Shown one piece after another: positions 8,172 through 23,713 of a stretch of DNA of 64,000 nucleotides. Both the position numbers and the translations under genes were made by a program. The notes beneath the pieces are model-generated. The model was given only the letters and a program-made list of their open reading frames with translations. It did not search any database and was not told where the DNA came from. Source of the stretch: JAWKRB01 sp041389885 (lineage in GTDB: Bacteria; Myxococcota_A; Polyangia; Polyangiales; Ga0077539); NCBI GenBank assembly GCA_041389885.1, contig JAWKRB010000033.1:22675-86674 (forward strand), given 5' to 3'. The stretch's first letter is position 1. Each line of letters begins with the position of its first letter.

Positions 8172-8618
8172 TCAGGGCGCGGAGGGCGCGCTGACGCGCG
8201 GCGTGGCGCGGGTCACGAGCGGGATCGGGCGGCGCGTGAGGCGCTCGAGCACGTCGAGGAGCTCGCCGAGGCGAAAGGGCTGCGAGAGCCAGTGGCGAAC
8301 CCCGAGCGCCTTGCAGTGCTGCGAGAGGTTCGGCATCGACGAGATCGCCAGCGCGGGCACCCGCGACGAGCGCCGGCGGAGCTCGAGGGCGAACTCCACC
8401 GCCTGCATGCGCTGCGCGTTGAGGTCGAGGATCACCGCCGCGTCGCGGTGGCGCTCGAGGAGAGACGACGCCATGCGCGCGCTGACCGCGAGGTCGACGG
8501 CGTAGCCGCTGTCTTCGAGGAGCTTCACCAGGTTCGCCGAGAACGCGTCGTCGTCTGCGACCAGCACGATGCGCTGCGCGTGAGCCTGAATTCGAGATCG
8601 AGTGGAGAAAAGACCCAT
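8172..8618 (-). CDS. Single-domain response regulator
   Basis: About 148 residues starting MGLFSTRSRIQAHAQ, most of it one receiver domain. The acidic pocket is present (IVLVADDDAF) and the phospho-acceptor Asp lies in AAVILDLNAQRMQ. The switch Ser is in ALAISSMPN, and the usual KPF is SQPF, so the conserved Lys is replaced by Gln. No DNA-binding or enzymatic output domain follows, only a Pro/Arg-rich tail. It could work as a phosphate sink or partner-binding regulator. No histidine kinase is adjacent. The frame is open upstream to 8705, but the ATG at 8618 gives a normal N-terminus. Confidence 0.8.
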   Translation of the reverse strand: MGLFSTRSRIQAHAQRIVLVADDDAFSANLVKLLEDSGYAVDLAVSARMASSLLERHRDAAVILDLNAQRMQAVEFALELRRRSSRVPALAISSMPNLSQHCKALGVRHWLSQPFRLGELLDVLERLTRRPIPLVTRATPRVSAPSAP

Positions 8619-8831
8619 GAGCGCCGCGGAGGACTCCATCTGCACAGAGGCACGCGGCTCCCTCAGGGGACCCGCCGGAGGACCGAAGCCTCCGCCGCAT
8701 GCCAACGGCGGCGGCCTTCTACCAAGCGCGGGGAGAAGTGCAAGCGAACGGCGGCGAGAATGCGCGGGAGCGCGGAAATTTGAGCCCCCGAGACTTGGCC
8801 CGGGCTGGCCTCCTGAGGGATCTTGGACGGT

Positions 8832-10423
8832 ATGGACGCTTCAACGCTCTTGCTTCGCGCCTCGCTCGTGGGACTGCTGGTCGGCCTCGCGGGCTGCGGC
8901 GGCACCGTGACCACCGCCTCGCTCAACGGCGACGACGACGCCGCCCTTGAGACCGACGCGGTGACCCCTGGCGCCGACGGCGCCCCCGCGACCGACCTCG
9001 GCTCAGGCACCGACGCCACGGTCCTCGCAGACGCCGGCGGCCCCGTCGACGGCGGGACCTCGTTCTGCGCGCTCGTTGACTGCCGCGTGGGCACCCGATG
9101 CTGCGAGTCGCTGCGGGCGTGCATCCTCGACACCGAGCCCTGCGACGGCGTGATCCCGCCCCGAGACGGCGGCGTGGTCGTCGCCGACGCGCCCGCGGGC
9201 GGGCGCTGCACGACCTCGATGGACTGCGGCGGGCGCCGCGAGTGCGTCTACCCGAGCAACGCGTGCGTGCGCGACGGGCGCTGCGAGGCGGCCCTCGCCT
9301 GCGATCGCCCCGAGACCTTCTGCAGCTGCGCGCGGGAGACCTACCAGGCGTGTCGCCCCGACCGTCCGACCGCCGCCGCGGGCGCCTGCCCCGACGCGGG
9401 GGTCGCGGTCGACAGCGGGACCTCGTTCTGCGCGATGGTCCGCTGCGCCGCGGGCACGCGCTGCTGCGAGGCGCGGCGGGCGTGCATCCCGAACGACCAG
9501 GCGTGCCCGGGCGACCCCGTCGACGCCGGGGTGACCCGCTGCCGACAGAACACCGACTGCGCCACCAACGCGTACTGCGCGACGAGCGCCTGCGGGGGAA
9601 CCGGGGTGTGCGAGGCGCGTCCCACGATCTGCACCCGCGAGCTCAACCCCGTGTGCGGCTGCGACGGGCGCACCTACGGCAACCCCTGCAACGCCGCGGC
9701 CGCGGGGATGAACATCGCCTCGCGCGGCGCCTGCGGGACCGTCGACGCGGGGGTCGCGGTCGACAGCGGGACCTCGTTCTGCGCGATGGTCCGCTGCGCC
9801 GCGGGGTCGCGCTGCTGCGAGGCGCTGCGGGCGTGCATCCCGAACGACCAGGCCTGCCCGGGCGACCCCGTCGACGCCGGGGTCATCGACGCGGGGAGCA
9901 CAGGCTGCGCGACCTCGCGCGACTGCCGCGCGGGCGAGTGCGTCTTCCCCGAGAGCGCGTGCGGCACCCTCGGCACCTGCATGCCCGCCATCGCGTGCCT
10001 GATCCCCGAGACCTACTGCGCGTGCAGCGGGACCACCTACCAGTCCTGCCGCCCCGACCGCCCCACCACCTCGCGCGGCGCCTGCGGCTCCACCGTCGAC
10101 GCCGGCGCGACCTCGTGCGCCACCGACCGCGACTGCGGCGCCGGGCGCTCGTGCTGCGCGGGCACCGGCGTCTGCTACCCCTCGGCCTGCCTCGGCTGCT
10201 GCATGGTCATCGCCCCCGCTGCACCGACAACAGCCAGTGCTTGTCGTCGCAGTACTGCGCGGGTTCGGGATGCGGCACCCCAGGCGCGTGCTCGACGCGT
10301 CCGCAAGCGTGCCCCCTGGTCTACAACCCCGTCTGCGGCTGCGACGGGCGCACCTACGGCAACGACTGCGCCGCCGCCTCCGCGGGCGTGCGCGTGCTCT
10401 CCCGCGGGGTCTGCGCGCCGTAA
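8832..10423 (+). pseudogene. Cys-rich lipoprotein with Kazal-like domains, frameshifted near 10205
   Basis: It begins MDASTLLLRASLVGLLVGLA with lipobox LAGC, so it is predicted to be an exported lipoprotein, followed by an Asp/Ala-rich linker. The body alternates disulphide-rich modules (TSFCAMVRCAAGTRCCEARR, repeated three times) with Kazal-inhibitor-like segments (NPVCGCDGRTYGNPCN) that may bind proteases. The reading frame breaks at about 10200-10215: upstream it reads LGCCMVIAP, while one frame over it continues CTDNSQCLSSQYCAGSGCG and a last NPVCGCDGRTYG module to a stop at 10423. One base would restore about 530 residues, so it may be intact in reality. Left uncorrected, the frame runs on into the M1 peptidase gene. 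Confidence 0.7.
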
Positions 10424-10452
10424 CGCTTTGACCTTCTCGCCGCGGTCCCTCA

Positions 10453-13176
10453 ATGATCCGCGGCCACATGCGCCCCTCCGCGATCCTCCTCGCCTCCCTC
10501 GTCGCCTCGTGCAGCGCGCGACCCCAGCGCGTCGCGGCCCCCGTCGTCGCGACCGCGACCCCTCCCGCCGCCACGGCACCCGCCCCGGAGGTCCCCGCGC
10601 CGAGGGCCGACGGACGTCTCCCCGACGGTCCTCGCCCCATGCGCGAGCGCGTGGTGATGGACGTCGACCCCGCCGCGCCGCGCTTCTCGGGCACGGCGCA
10701 CATCGACCTCCGCGTCGCCGCGCCCACGCGGGTGGTGGTGCTCCACGCGCGCTCGCTGAACGTGTCGTCGGTGCGCGCGGTGACCCCCGAGGCGATCCCC
10801 GCGCAGCACAGCCGGCGCCACGCGCACGGCGGGAGGAACGACCCCGAGGAGCTGGTGATCGTCTTCGATCGCCCTCTGCCGCAAGGAGATACGCGCATCG
10901 AGGTCGCCTTCGACGGCGCCTGGGGAGACGACCTCCAGGGCCTCTACCGCGCCCGCGTGGGCGAGGACTGGTACGCCGTCACCGACTTCGAGCCCAGCGA
11001 CGCGCGGCGGGCCTTTCCGTGCTTCGACGAGCCCGAGGCGAAGATCCCCTTCACCGTCGAGCTGCGCACCCCCCGCGGGCTCCGCGCCCTCTCGAACATG
11101 CCCGAAGAGGACCACCGCGACGAGGGCGAGCGCACCGTCTGGCGCTTTCGCGAGACGCCCCCGACCTCGTCGTACCTCGTGGCCTTCGTCGTGGGCCCCT
11201 GGGACGTCTACGACGGACCCACCAGCCCCGTGCCCGTGCGGGTGATCGCGCCGCGAGGCCGCGCGGCCCTGGGCGCCACCGCCGCGCAGATGGCCGCGGA
11301 GCACCTGCGGATCCTCTCGGAGTACTTCGGCCAGGCCTTTCCGTACCCCAAGCTCGACCTCGTCGCGGTGCCCGACTTTCTCCACGGAGGCATGGAGAAC
11401 CCCGGGCTGATCACCTTTCGCGACTCGCTGCTCCTCGCCGAGCCCGCGCGCATGACCGCGGGCTCGCGGCGGAGCATGGCCGGGGTCATCGCCCACGAGC
11501 TCGCGCACCAGTGGTTCGGCGATTTCGTCACCATGCGCTGGTGGGACGACCTCTGGCTCAACGAGGGCTTCGCCTCGTGGATGGGCGACCGCGTGGTGGA
11601 CCGCTGGCACCCCGAGTGGGAGGCGCACGTGGGCAACGTCGCCGGGCTCATGTGGGCGCGCCGGGCCGACTCGATGTCGACCACCCACGCGGTTCGCGCG
11701 CCGGTCACCAGCACCGCCGACGCCGTCGCGAGCTTCGACACGATGACCTACGTGAAGGGCTCGTCGGTCATCGCCATGATTGAGTCGTGGATCGGCGAGG
11801 GCCCGTTTCGCGAGGGCATTCGGGCGTACATGCGCGACCACGCCTGGGGCAACACCACCGCCGACGACCTGCTGCGCGCGCTCTCGCAGTCGTCCGGGCG
11901 GGACGTCTACGCGGTGGCGCGCTCGTACCTCGACCAGCCCGGCCTCCCGCTGCTCGCGATGGACGTGACCTGCGAGCCCGGGCAGCCCCCGAGACTCGCG
12001 GTCTCGCAGCGGCCCTTTCGCATCGACGGCGAGGCGCCCCCGGCGGCGTGGTCGGTGCCCGTGTGCGCGCGCTACGACGCCGCGCCCGCGCCGAAGACCG
12101 TATGCGCCGTGCTCAACGCCCCGGAGGCGAGCTTTGCGCTGGAGACCGACCGGTGCCCGCGGTGGATCCTCCCGAACCCTGGCGGCGCGGGGCACTACTG
12201 GACCCGCCTCCCCGAGGCCCGACTCCGCGCGCTCCTCGACGCCCCGGGCGCCATGGACGTGCCCGCGAAGCTCGAGCTCCTCGCGACCCTCGAGGCGCTG
12301 AGAGACCGCGGGGATGTCTCGATCACCGAGGTCCTCGACGTGTACGCGCGGCTGGCGCGCGACCCCTCGCCGCACATCGCCGCGCGGGTGGCCGACAGCT
12401 TCTGGGCCGTCGACCGCACGCTGATCACCGCCGCGGCGCGCCCGCGCTTCGAGGCCTGGGTGCGCGCGCAGTACAGCGCGACCGCGCGGCGCATGGGCTT
12501 CACCGCCGCGCCGGGCGACTCCGACGCGGTGAAGAACCTCCGCCGCGCGGTGCTCACCCTCGTCGGGATGCACACCGAGGACCCCTGGGCGCACGCCGAG
12601 GCGCGGCGCATCACCCAGCGCTGGATCCGCGATCCCGCCGGGGTCGATCCCGAGGCGCTCGCCCTCGCGCTGCCCATCGCCACGCGCCGGGGAGACGCCG
12701 CGCACTTCGACGCCCTCCTCGCCGCCCTCGCCCGCGCCACGCTGCCGCAGGAGCGCAACCTCATCCTCGGCGCGTTCACCGGCTTCGACGACATCGCCTT
12801 GCTGCGCAGGGGGATGGAGCTGGGCTTCGACGCCGAGCGCGTCCGCGCGCAGGACCTCCGCTCGCTGTTCGGGCGCTGGTCCCACCGCGCCGAGGGGCGG
12901 GCGGTGCAGTACGCGTGGATGCGCGAGCGCTTCGACGCCGCGAAGCAGGCCCGCGGGCGCAACGCGCGCTGGCTCATCAACCTCGCGGGGATCACCTGCG
13001 ACGAGTCCGACGCCCGCGCCGCCGCGGAGTTCCTCTCGACGCGCATCGGCGACCTCGAGGGCAGCGAGCGCGGGCTCCGCGAGAACGTCGCCCACGCGTC
13101 GCAGTGCGCGCGCAACCGCTCGCGCTACGCCGCCGACGCCGCGCGGTGGTTCGAGTCCCACGCGCCGCGGCGGTAG
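10453..13176 (+). CDS. M1 family metallo-aminopeptidase, lipoprotein
   Basis: A zinc aminopeptidase of about 907 residues that removes N-terminal amino acids from peptides. The N-terminus (MIRGHMRPSAILLASLVASC) is a lipoprotein signal, so it should sit in the envelope. The M1 hallmarks are clear: exopeptidase motif GGMENPG (GAMEN-type), zinc site HELAHQWFGD at about 348-357, third ligand Glu in NEGFASW (E371), then a helical ERAP1-like C-terminal region. An ATG at 10468 is an alternative start. It lies 30 bp after the Kazal-type lipoprotein and ends 3 bp from the convergent glutathione reductase gene. The peptidase assignment is firm; envelope location is inferred. Confidence 0.92.
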   Translation: MIRGHMRPSAILLASLVASCSARPQRVAAPVVATATPPAATAPAPEVPAPRADGRLPDGPRPMRERVVMDVDPAAPRFSGTAHIDLRVAAPTRVVVLHARSLNVSSVRAVTPEAIPAQHSRRHAHGGRNDPEELVIVFDRPLPQGDTRIEVAFDGAWGDDLQGLYRARVGEDWYAVTDFEPSDARRAFPCFDEPEAKIPFTVELRTPRGLRALSNMPEEDHRDEGERTVWRFRETPPTSSYLVAFVVGPWDVYDGPTSPVPVRVIAPRGRAALGATAAQMAAEHLRILSEYFGQAFPYPKLDLVAVPDFLHGGMENPGLITFRDSLLLAEPARMTAGSRRSMAGVIAHELAHQWFGDFVTMRWWDDLWLNEGFASWMGDRVVDRWHPEWEAHVGNVAGLMWARRADSMSTTHAVRAPVTSTADAVASFDTMTYVKGSSVIAMIESWIGEGPFREGIRAYMRDHAWGNTTADDLLRALSQSSGRDVYAVARSYLDQPGLPLLAMDVTCEPGQPPRLAVSQRPFRIDGEAPPAAWSVPVCARYDAAPAPKTVCAVLNAPEASFALETDRCPRWILPNPGGAGHYWTRLPEARLRALLDAPGAMDVPAKLELLATLEALRDRGDVSITEVLDVYARLARDPSPHIAARVADSFWAVDRTLITAAARPRFEAWVRAQYSATARRMGFTAAPGDSDAVKNLRRAVLTLVGMHTEDPWAHAEARRITQRWIRDPAGVDPEALALALPIATRRGDAAHFDALLAALARATLPQERNLILGAFTGFDDIALLRRGMELGFDAERVRAQDLRSLFGRWSHRAEGRAVQYAWMRERFDAAKQARGRNARWLINLAGITCDESDARAAAEFLSTRIGDLEGSERGLRENVAHASQCARNRSRYAADAARWFESHAPRR

Positions 13177-13179
13177 CCC

Positions 13180-14532
13180 TCAGCTCATCAGCACGAGCTC
13201 CTCGGCGGACGTGGGGTGAATCGCCACCGTCGCGTCGAGGTCGGCCTTGCGCGCGCGGAGCTTCACCGCCACCGCGAAGCCCTGCAAGATCTCGTCGGCC
13301 GCCGCGCCGATCAGGTGCACGCCCACCACCCGCTCCTCGCCGCCCACGCACACGAGCTTCATCAAGGTCTGCTCGTCGCGCCCCGCGAGGGCGCCGAGCA
13401 TCGGGCGAAACCTGCTGCGGTACACCCGCACGGCGTCGCCGTGGCGCGCCCGCGCCTGGTCTTCACCCAGGCCCACGGAGCCGATGGGCGGGTGCGAGAA
13501 GATCACCGTGGGGATGTTCTCGAAGTCCATCTTCGACTCGCTGCGGCCGCCGAAGAGCCGGTCGATGAGCCGCCGCGCGGTGGCGATGGCCACGGGCGTG
13601 AGGGCGGGCGCCGCGGTGACGTCGCCCACGGCGTAGACCCCGGGCGCCGAGGTCTCCTGCCACGCGTCGACGCGCACGAAGCCGTTGGCGTCGAGGGCGA
13701 CCGCGGCCTCGTCGAGGCCCAGGTCGGCGGTGTTGGGCGCGCGTCCGATGGCCCAGAGCACCCGGTCGAAGCCCCCCACCACCTCGCCGCTCTGGCAGTG
13801 CACCTCGAGCCCCGCCGCGGTCTGGTGCACGTCGTCGAGCTCGTGCTTGAGGATCACCTCGACGCCGCGGGTCTCCATGGCCTTGAGCAGCGCGCCGGCG
13901 ATCTCGGGGTCGAAGGCGCTGAGCAGCCGCTCGCCGCGCACGAAGACCACCACCTCCGAGCCCAGCGCGCGGAGCACGCCCGCGAGCTCCACGGCGATGT
14001 ACCCGCCGCCGACGATCGCCACGCGCCGCGGGGCCTCGCGGAGCTCGAAGAACCCGTTGGAGTCGCACCCGAGGGACTGCCCTGAGATGTCAGGGCGCCG
14101 CGGGTGCGCGCCGGTCGCGAGGAGCACCCGCGGCGCGGTGTACGCCTGCCCGTCGGCGACGAGGGTGTGGGCGTCGGTGAAGCGCGCGCGGGCGGGGAGG
14201 AGGGTGATCCCCAGCTCGTCGAAGCGGCGGCGGTAGCTCCCGTGGATGTTCTGGATGTACCGCTCGCGGCGGGCGATGAAGGCGCCCCAGTCGAGGCGCC
14301 CCGGCGTCGTCGCGAAGCCCACCTCCGCCGCGAGGACCTGCGCCTCGGCGAGCTCCGCGGCGAGCCACATGGCTTTTTTAGGCACGCAGCCCACGTTCAC
14401 GCAGGTGCCGCCCAGGGCGCCGTCGTCGAAGACCGCCACCCGCGCGCCGTGCCGCGACGCGCGAATCGCGCCCGCGATGCCGCCGCTGCCGGCGCCCACC
14501 ACGAGGAGGTCGTAGCGCTCGGGGGCGGTCAT
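13180..14532 (-). CDS. gor: Glutathione-disulfide reductase
   Basis: An FAD-dependent oxidoreductase of 450 residues that regenerates reduced glutathione with NADPH. It has the FAD-binding VVGAGSGGIAGA, the redox disulphide GGTCVNVGCVPKK, the NADPH-binding VAIVGGGYIAVELAG, the second FAD motif VYAVGDVTAAP and the C-terminal HPTSAEELV carrying the active-site His-Glu. The ATG at 14532 overlaps the stop of the upstream saccharopine-dehydrogenase-like gene by 4 bp, so the two are co-transcribed. Dihydrolipoyl or mycothione reductase is a less likely alternative, given the CVNVGC spacing and general fit. Confidence 0.9.
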   Translation of the reverse strand: MTAPERYDLLVVGAGSGGIAGAIRASRHGARVAVFDDGALGGTCVNVGCVPKKAMWLAAELAEAQVLAAEVGFATTPGRLDWGAFIARRERYIQNIHGSYRRRFDELGITLLPARARFTDAHTLVADGQAYTAPRVLLATGAHPRRPDISGQSLGCDSNGFFELREAPRRVAIVGGGYIAVELAGVLRALGSEVVVFVRGERLLSAFDPEIAGALLKAMETRGVEVILKHELDDVHQTAAGLEVHCQSGEVVGGFDRVLWAIGRAPNTADLGLDEAAVALDANGFVRVDAWQETSAPGVYAVGDVTAAPALTPVAIATARRLIDRLFGGRSESKMDFENIPTVIFSHPPIGSVGLGEDQARARHGDAVRVYRSRFRPMLGALAGRDEQTLMKLVCVGGEERVVGVHLIGAAADEILQGFAVAVKLRARKADLDATVAIHPTSAEELVLMS

Positions 14533-15587
14533 TCGGCGTCCTTCCAGCGGAGGTGCACGCCGCGGGCGCCGAGCTCTCGCTCGAAGAACGCGTAGGCCTC
14601 GGGGTCGGCGCCGACGCGCTCCAGCGGGAGCACGCCGGTCTGGCGCAGCCCTCCCCGCGCCACGAGCTGCGCGGTCACCGAGGTCGTGAGCGCGGTGGTG
14701 CGGGCCATCGCCGTGAGCCCCGCGGCGGGGTCGGCGCGGTCGGTCATGGTCATCACGGAGGTCTTGTCTCCCCGGCGCACGCGCACCACGAGGGCGACGA
14801 GGTCTTGAGGGTCGTCGACGACGCAGCGGGCGCGAAAGGTGTCGACGAAGGTCCCGGCGTCGACGAGGGGGCGCACGGCGGCGACGTGCCCCGGCCAGCG
14901 GAGGGTCTTCTCTTCGAGGCTGGCCACCTGGGGCAGGGTGTCGAGGAGGGTGCGGAGCCCGTCGGAGAGAAAGGCCTCCATGTCGCCCACGCCGTCGACC
15001 GCGAGGGCCTCGAGCTCGGAGAACACCGGGAGGGTCACCCGCGCCCCGCCTCGCACGATGCGCGCGGGGCGCACGTACTCTTCGAGGAGGTCGGGGAGCG
15101 ACCAGGTGACCACGTAGCCGTAGGGCCGATCGCGGTCCTGCGCGACGCCGCCGACGTAGATGGTGAGGGCGTCGACGGGGCCTCGCGCCGCGGCGTGGCC
15201 GCAGACGAGGTGCGAGAGCCCCGGCGCCAGGCCCGCGTCGGGCACGATCGCGACGCCCGCCGCCTGCGCCGCCGCGTCGAGGCGCAGCGGGTCCTCCGCG
15301 CAGAAGCTCCCGTCCACCAGCGGGCGCCGCGCCTCCACCGCCGCCTCCATCACCGAGTACCCGAGGACCGACGGGAGCGCGCCGACCGCGAGGTCCTGCT
15401 CGGCCATGCGCCGCGCGAGGGCCGAGGTGTCGGAGAGGTCCATCTCCTCCCAGGAGAGGTTGGGCAGGTCGGGGAGCCTCGGCGCGCGGAGGTCGCCGAC
15501 GACGACCCGCGCGGCGGGGAGGGAGCGAGCGAGGTCTGACGCCATCACGCGGCCCTGTTGGCCGCCACCGAGCACGAGGATCTTCAT
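14529..15587 (-). CDS. Saccharopine dehydrogenase-like oxidoreductase
   Basis: A 352-residue NAD(P)-dependent enzyme. It opens with the dinucleotide-binding MKILVLGGGQQGRVMASDL, then shows ALPSVLGYSVMEAAVEARRP and IVPDAGLAPGLSHLVCGHAA, the pattern of the saccharopine dehydrogenase / lysine 6-dehydrogenase group acting on lysine-derived amino acids. No membrane segment is present. I chose the ATG at 15587; the longer open frame adds 33 residues without similarity. It is first in a two-gene operon with gor and divergent from the Cys-repeat gene at 15694. The exact substrate cannot be read from sequence. Confidence 0.82.
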   Translation of the reverse strand: MKILVLGGGQQGRVMASDLARSLPAARVVVGDLRAPRLPDLPNLSWEEMDLSDTSALARRMAEQDLAVGALPSVLGYSVMEAAVEARRPLVDGSFCAEDPLRLDAAAQAAGVAIVPDAGLAPGLSHLVCGHAAARGPVDALTIYVGGVAQDRDRPYGYVVTWSLPDLLEEYVRPARIVRGGARVTLPVFSELEALAVDGVGDMEAFLSDGLRTLLDTLPQVASLEEKTLRWPGHVAAVRPLVDAGTFVDTFRARCVVDDPQDLVALVVRVRRGDKTSVMTMTDRADPAAGLTAMARTTALTTSVTAQLVARGGLRQTGVLPLERVGADPEAYAFFERELGARGVHLRWKDAE

Positions 15588-15693
15588 GGTGCGGCCCGGG
15601 ACTGTACCCCAGCGCGCCCGAACCCGAACGGCCCGCGCAACATTCCCCGCACCGTGGCTTTTCGCCCCGCGGGTATGAGTCCACACTGGCGGG

Positions 15694-20039
<4,346 letters not shown>

Positions 20040-20056
20040 GCGGCGGAGGAGAGACC

Positions 20057-23000
20057 ATGACCCCACGAAGCCGACGAAGCTCCTCCCTGCTCTCCGCGTC
20101 GCTGCTCGCAGCGATCGCGGCGTGCTCCCCCAACGCCGTCCCCCTGGACGTGCCCAGCACCCCGACCGACGCCGCCCTGGACGTGTCCATGGACGCGGCC
20201 CCGACCTGTCCCACCGGGCAGGTGCTCTGCGGCGGCCGCTGCGTCGACCTCATGGGCAACGCGAACCACTGCGGCGCCTGCGGCCGCGACTGCGGCACCG
20301 CGCAGCACTGCGTCATGGGCGCCTGCGAGGCCGTGTGCCCCACCGGGCAGATCGCCTGCACCGACGGCCCCGCCGACGCGGGCGGCGCGTCTCGCTGCGC
20401 GCTGCCCTCCACCGACCGCCTCCACTGCGGCCAGTGCGGCAACGCGTGCCCCAGCGGGCAGGTGTGCTCGATGGGCGCGTGCTCCTCAACTGCGCGTCGA
20501 ACCTCGCGACCTGCGGGACCGGCAGCGCGCGGGCCTGCGCGGACCTCCAGCGCGACGACCGCAACTGCGGCGCCTGCGACCGGGCGTGCGCGCCAGGGCA
20601 GTCCTGCGCGATGGGCGCGTGCGTGACCTCGTGCCCCAGCGGGCAGACCGCCTGCGGGGGCGGAGACGGCGGCGCGGGCCTCTGCGTCGACCTCCAGCGC
20701 GACGGCGCCAACTGCGGCGCCTGCGGCACCGCGTGCATGAGCGGGCAGGCGTGCGTCGCGGGCATGTGCGTCACCTCGTGCCCCGGCGCGCAGGTCAACT
20801 GCGGCGGCTCGTGCCGCGACACCCTCAGCGACCCGCTGAACTGCGGCGCCTGCGGCACCGCGTGCATGAGCGGACAGGTCTGCGTGAGCGGCATGTGCGT
20901 CACGAGCTGCCCCATGGGGCAGTCGGCCTGCGGCGGTGACAACAGCGGCCCCAGCGTGTGCGCCGACCTCCAGAGCGACCGCGCCCACTGCGGCATGTGC
21001 CGCACGGCCTGCGCGAGCGGGCAGGTGTGCAACGCGGGCATGTGCGTGACCTCCTGCGGCGCGGGGCTCACCGACTGCAGCGGGTCGTGCCGCGACCTCC
21101 AGAGCGACCGCGCCCACTGCGGCATGTGCGGGAGCACCTGCGCCAGCGGGCAGGTGTGCTCCGGCGGCATGTGCGTCACGAGCTGCCCCGACGGAGCAGA
21201 CCGACTGCGCGGGCTCGTGCCGCGACACCCAGAGCGACCGCGCCCACTGCGGCATGTGCGGCAACACCTGCGCCAGCGGGCAGGTGTGCTCCGCGGGCAT
21301 GTGCGTGACCTCGTGCCCCAGCGGGCAGACCGACTGCAACGGGTCGTGCCGCGACACCCAGAGCGACGGCGACCACTGCGGCATGTGCGGCAACGCCTGC
21401 GCCAGCGGGCAGGTGTGCTCCGGCGGCGCCTGCGTGACCTCCTGCGGCGCGGGGCTCACCGAGTGCGCGGGCTCGTGCCGCGACACCCAGAGCGACCGCG
21501 CCCACTGCGGCATGTGCGGCAACACCTGCGCGGCGGGGCAGGTCTGCTCCGCGGGCATGTGCGTGACCTCCTGCGCGACCGGGCAGACCGAGTGCGCGGG
21601 CTCGTGCCGGAGGACCTTCAGAGCGACCGCGCCCGCTGCGGCATGTGCGGCAACGTCTGCGCGAGCGGGCAGGTGTGCTCCGGCGGCACCTGCGTGGTCT
21701 CGTGCAGCGCGGGGCTCACCAACTGCTCGGGCTCGTGCCGCGACACCCAGAGCGACCGCGCCCACTGCGGCGTGTGCGGCAACGCCTGCGCCAGCGGGCA
21801 GGTGTGCTCGGCGGCACCTGCGTGACCTCGTGCCCGCGGGCAGACCGACTGCGGCAGGTCGTGCCGCGACACCCAGAGCGACGGCGACCACTGCGGCATG
21901 TGCGGGCGCGTCTGCGCCAGCGGGCAGGTGTGCTCCGGCGGCACCTGCGTGACCTCCTGCGCCGCGGGCCTGAGCGACTGCGGCGGGTCGTGCAGGGACC
22001 TCCAGAGCGACCGCGGGCACTGCGGCGTGTGCGGGCGCGTCTGCGCCAGCGGGCAGGTGTGCAGCGCCGGCGCCTGCGTGACCTCGTGCGCCACGGGGCT
22101 CAACGACTGCAGCGGGTCGTGCAGGGACCTCCAGAGCGACCGCGGGCACTGCGGCATGTGCGGGCGCGTCTGCGCCAGCGGGCAGGTGTGCTCCGGCGGC
22201 ACCTGCGTGGTCTCGTGCACCGCGGGGCTCACCAACTGCTCGGGCTCGTGCCGCGACGTGCAGAACGACCGCGCGCACTGCGGCATGTGCGGGCGCGCCT
22301 GCGCGACCGGGCAGGTGTGCGCGGCGGGCATGTGCGTGACCTCGTGCACCGCGGGGCTCACCGACTGCGGCGGCTCGTGCCGCGACGTGCAGAGCGACAA
22401 CGCGAACTGCGGCGCCTGCGGGCGCGCCTGCGCCGCGGGGCAGGTGTGCTCCGCCGGCGCCTGCGTGACCTCCTGCGCCGCGGGGCAGACCAACTGCACG
22501 GGCTCGTGCAGGGACCTCCAGAGCGACCGCGCCCACTGCGGCGCCTGCGGACGCGTCTGCGCCAGCGGGCAGCGATGCTCCTCGGGCGTGTGCGTGACCT
22601 CGTGCGCGACCGGGCAGACCGACTGCTCGGGCTCGTGCAGGGACCTCCAGACCGACCGCGCCCACTGCGGCGCCTGCGGACGCGTCTGCGCCAGCGGGCA
22701 GGTGTGCAGCGCGGGCGCCTGCGTGGTCTCGTGCGTGGCCGGACAGACCAACTGCTCGGGCACCTGCCGTGACCTCACCAGCGACGGCGCCCACTGCGGC
22801 GCCTGCGGGCGAGCCTGCGCCGCGGGGCAGGTGTGCTCCGGCAGCGCCTGCGTGGTGAGCTGCGCGACCGGGCAGACCGACTGCTCGGGCTCGTGCAGAG
22901 ACCTCCAGACCGACCGCACGAACTGCGGCGCCTGCGGGCGCGCCTGCGCCAGCGGGCAGGTGTGCAGCGCGGGCGCCTGCGTGGTCTCGTGCGCCACGGG

Positions 23001-23637
23001 GCAGACCAACTGCTCGGGCACCTGCCGCGACCCCACCAGCGACGAGGCGCACTGCGGCATGTGCGGGCGCGCCTGCGCCAGCGGGCAGGTGTGCTCCAAC
23101 TCCGCCTGCGTGGTGAGCTGCGCCACGGGGCAGACCAACTGCTCGGGCACCTGCCGCGACCTGCGCAACGACCGCACGAACTGCGGCGCCTGCGGACGCG
23201 TCTGCGCCAGCGGGCAGGTGTGCGCCAACTCCGCCTGCGTGGTGAGCTGCGCCACGGGGCAGACCAACTGCTCGGGCACCTGCCGCGACCTCACCAGCGA
23301 CCGCACGAACTGCGGCGCCTGCGGACGCGTCTGCGCCAGCGGGCAGGTGTGCGCCAACTCCGCCTGCGTGGTGAGCTGCGCCACGGGGCAGACCAACTGC
23401 TCGGGCACCTGCCGCGACCTGCAGACCGACAACAACCACTGCGGCGCGTGCGGGCGCGTCTGCGCGACGGGCACGCTGTGCAGCAACGGGTCCTGCGCGC
23501 TGACCTGCGGCGCGGGCATCACCAACTGCTCGGGCACCTGCCGCGACCTCACCAGCGACCGCGCGAACTGCGGCGCCTGCGGCCGCGCTTGCGGCTCGCT
23601 CCAGACCTGCCGCGCGAGCGTCTGCGTCAACCTCTGA
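20057..23637 (+). pseudogene. Second Cys-repeat lipoprotein (8-Cys, 43-residue repeats); few frameshifts
   Basis: A paralogue of the preceding gene, starting 17 bp after it behind GGAGGAG. The N-terminus MTPRSRRSSSLLSASLLAAI with lipobox AIAAC predicts a lipoprotein. The repeat period is 129 bp (43 codons; consecutive CGACG blocks at 23182 and 23311), with about 26 units of eight Cys running straight to the stop and no terminal domain. The frame is interrupted at about 20482, 21190, 21611, 21818 and 21835, and 21898-23637 is continuous. Adjacent units are nearly identical at DNA level, so unequal recombination probably changes copy number. Disulphide-rich surface stalk is a guess; true function is unknown. 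Confidence 0.75.
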
Positions 23638-23713
23638 GACCTCTCGTCCCACGCCGCCTGGGCGCGCGAACGTTGACAACGCGGCGCCTCGGCGGCTCTT
23701 CTCCCGCGCCGCG

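Noticed and set aside
8823..11783. Single 986-residue protein spanning the Kazal lipoprotein into the M1 peptidase
   Set aside because: After about 10205 the frame lacks all motifs, while the frame one base over carries the missing Kazal module and the real M1 gene starts at 10453.
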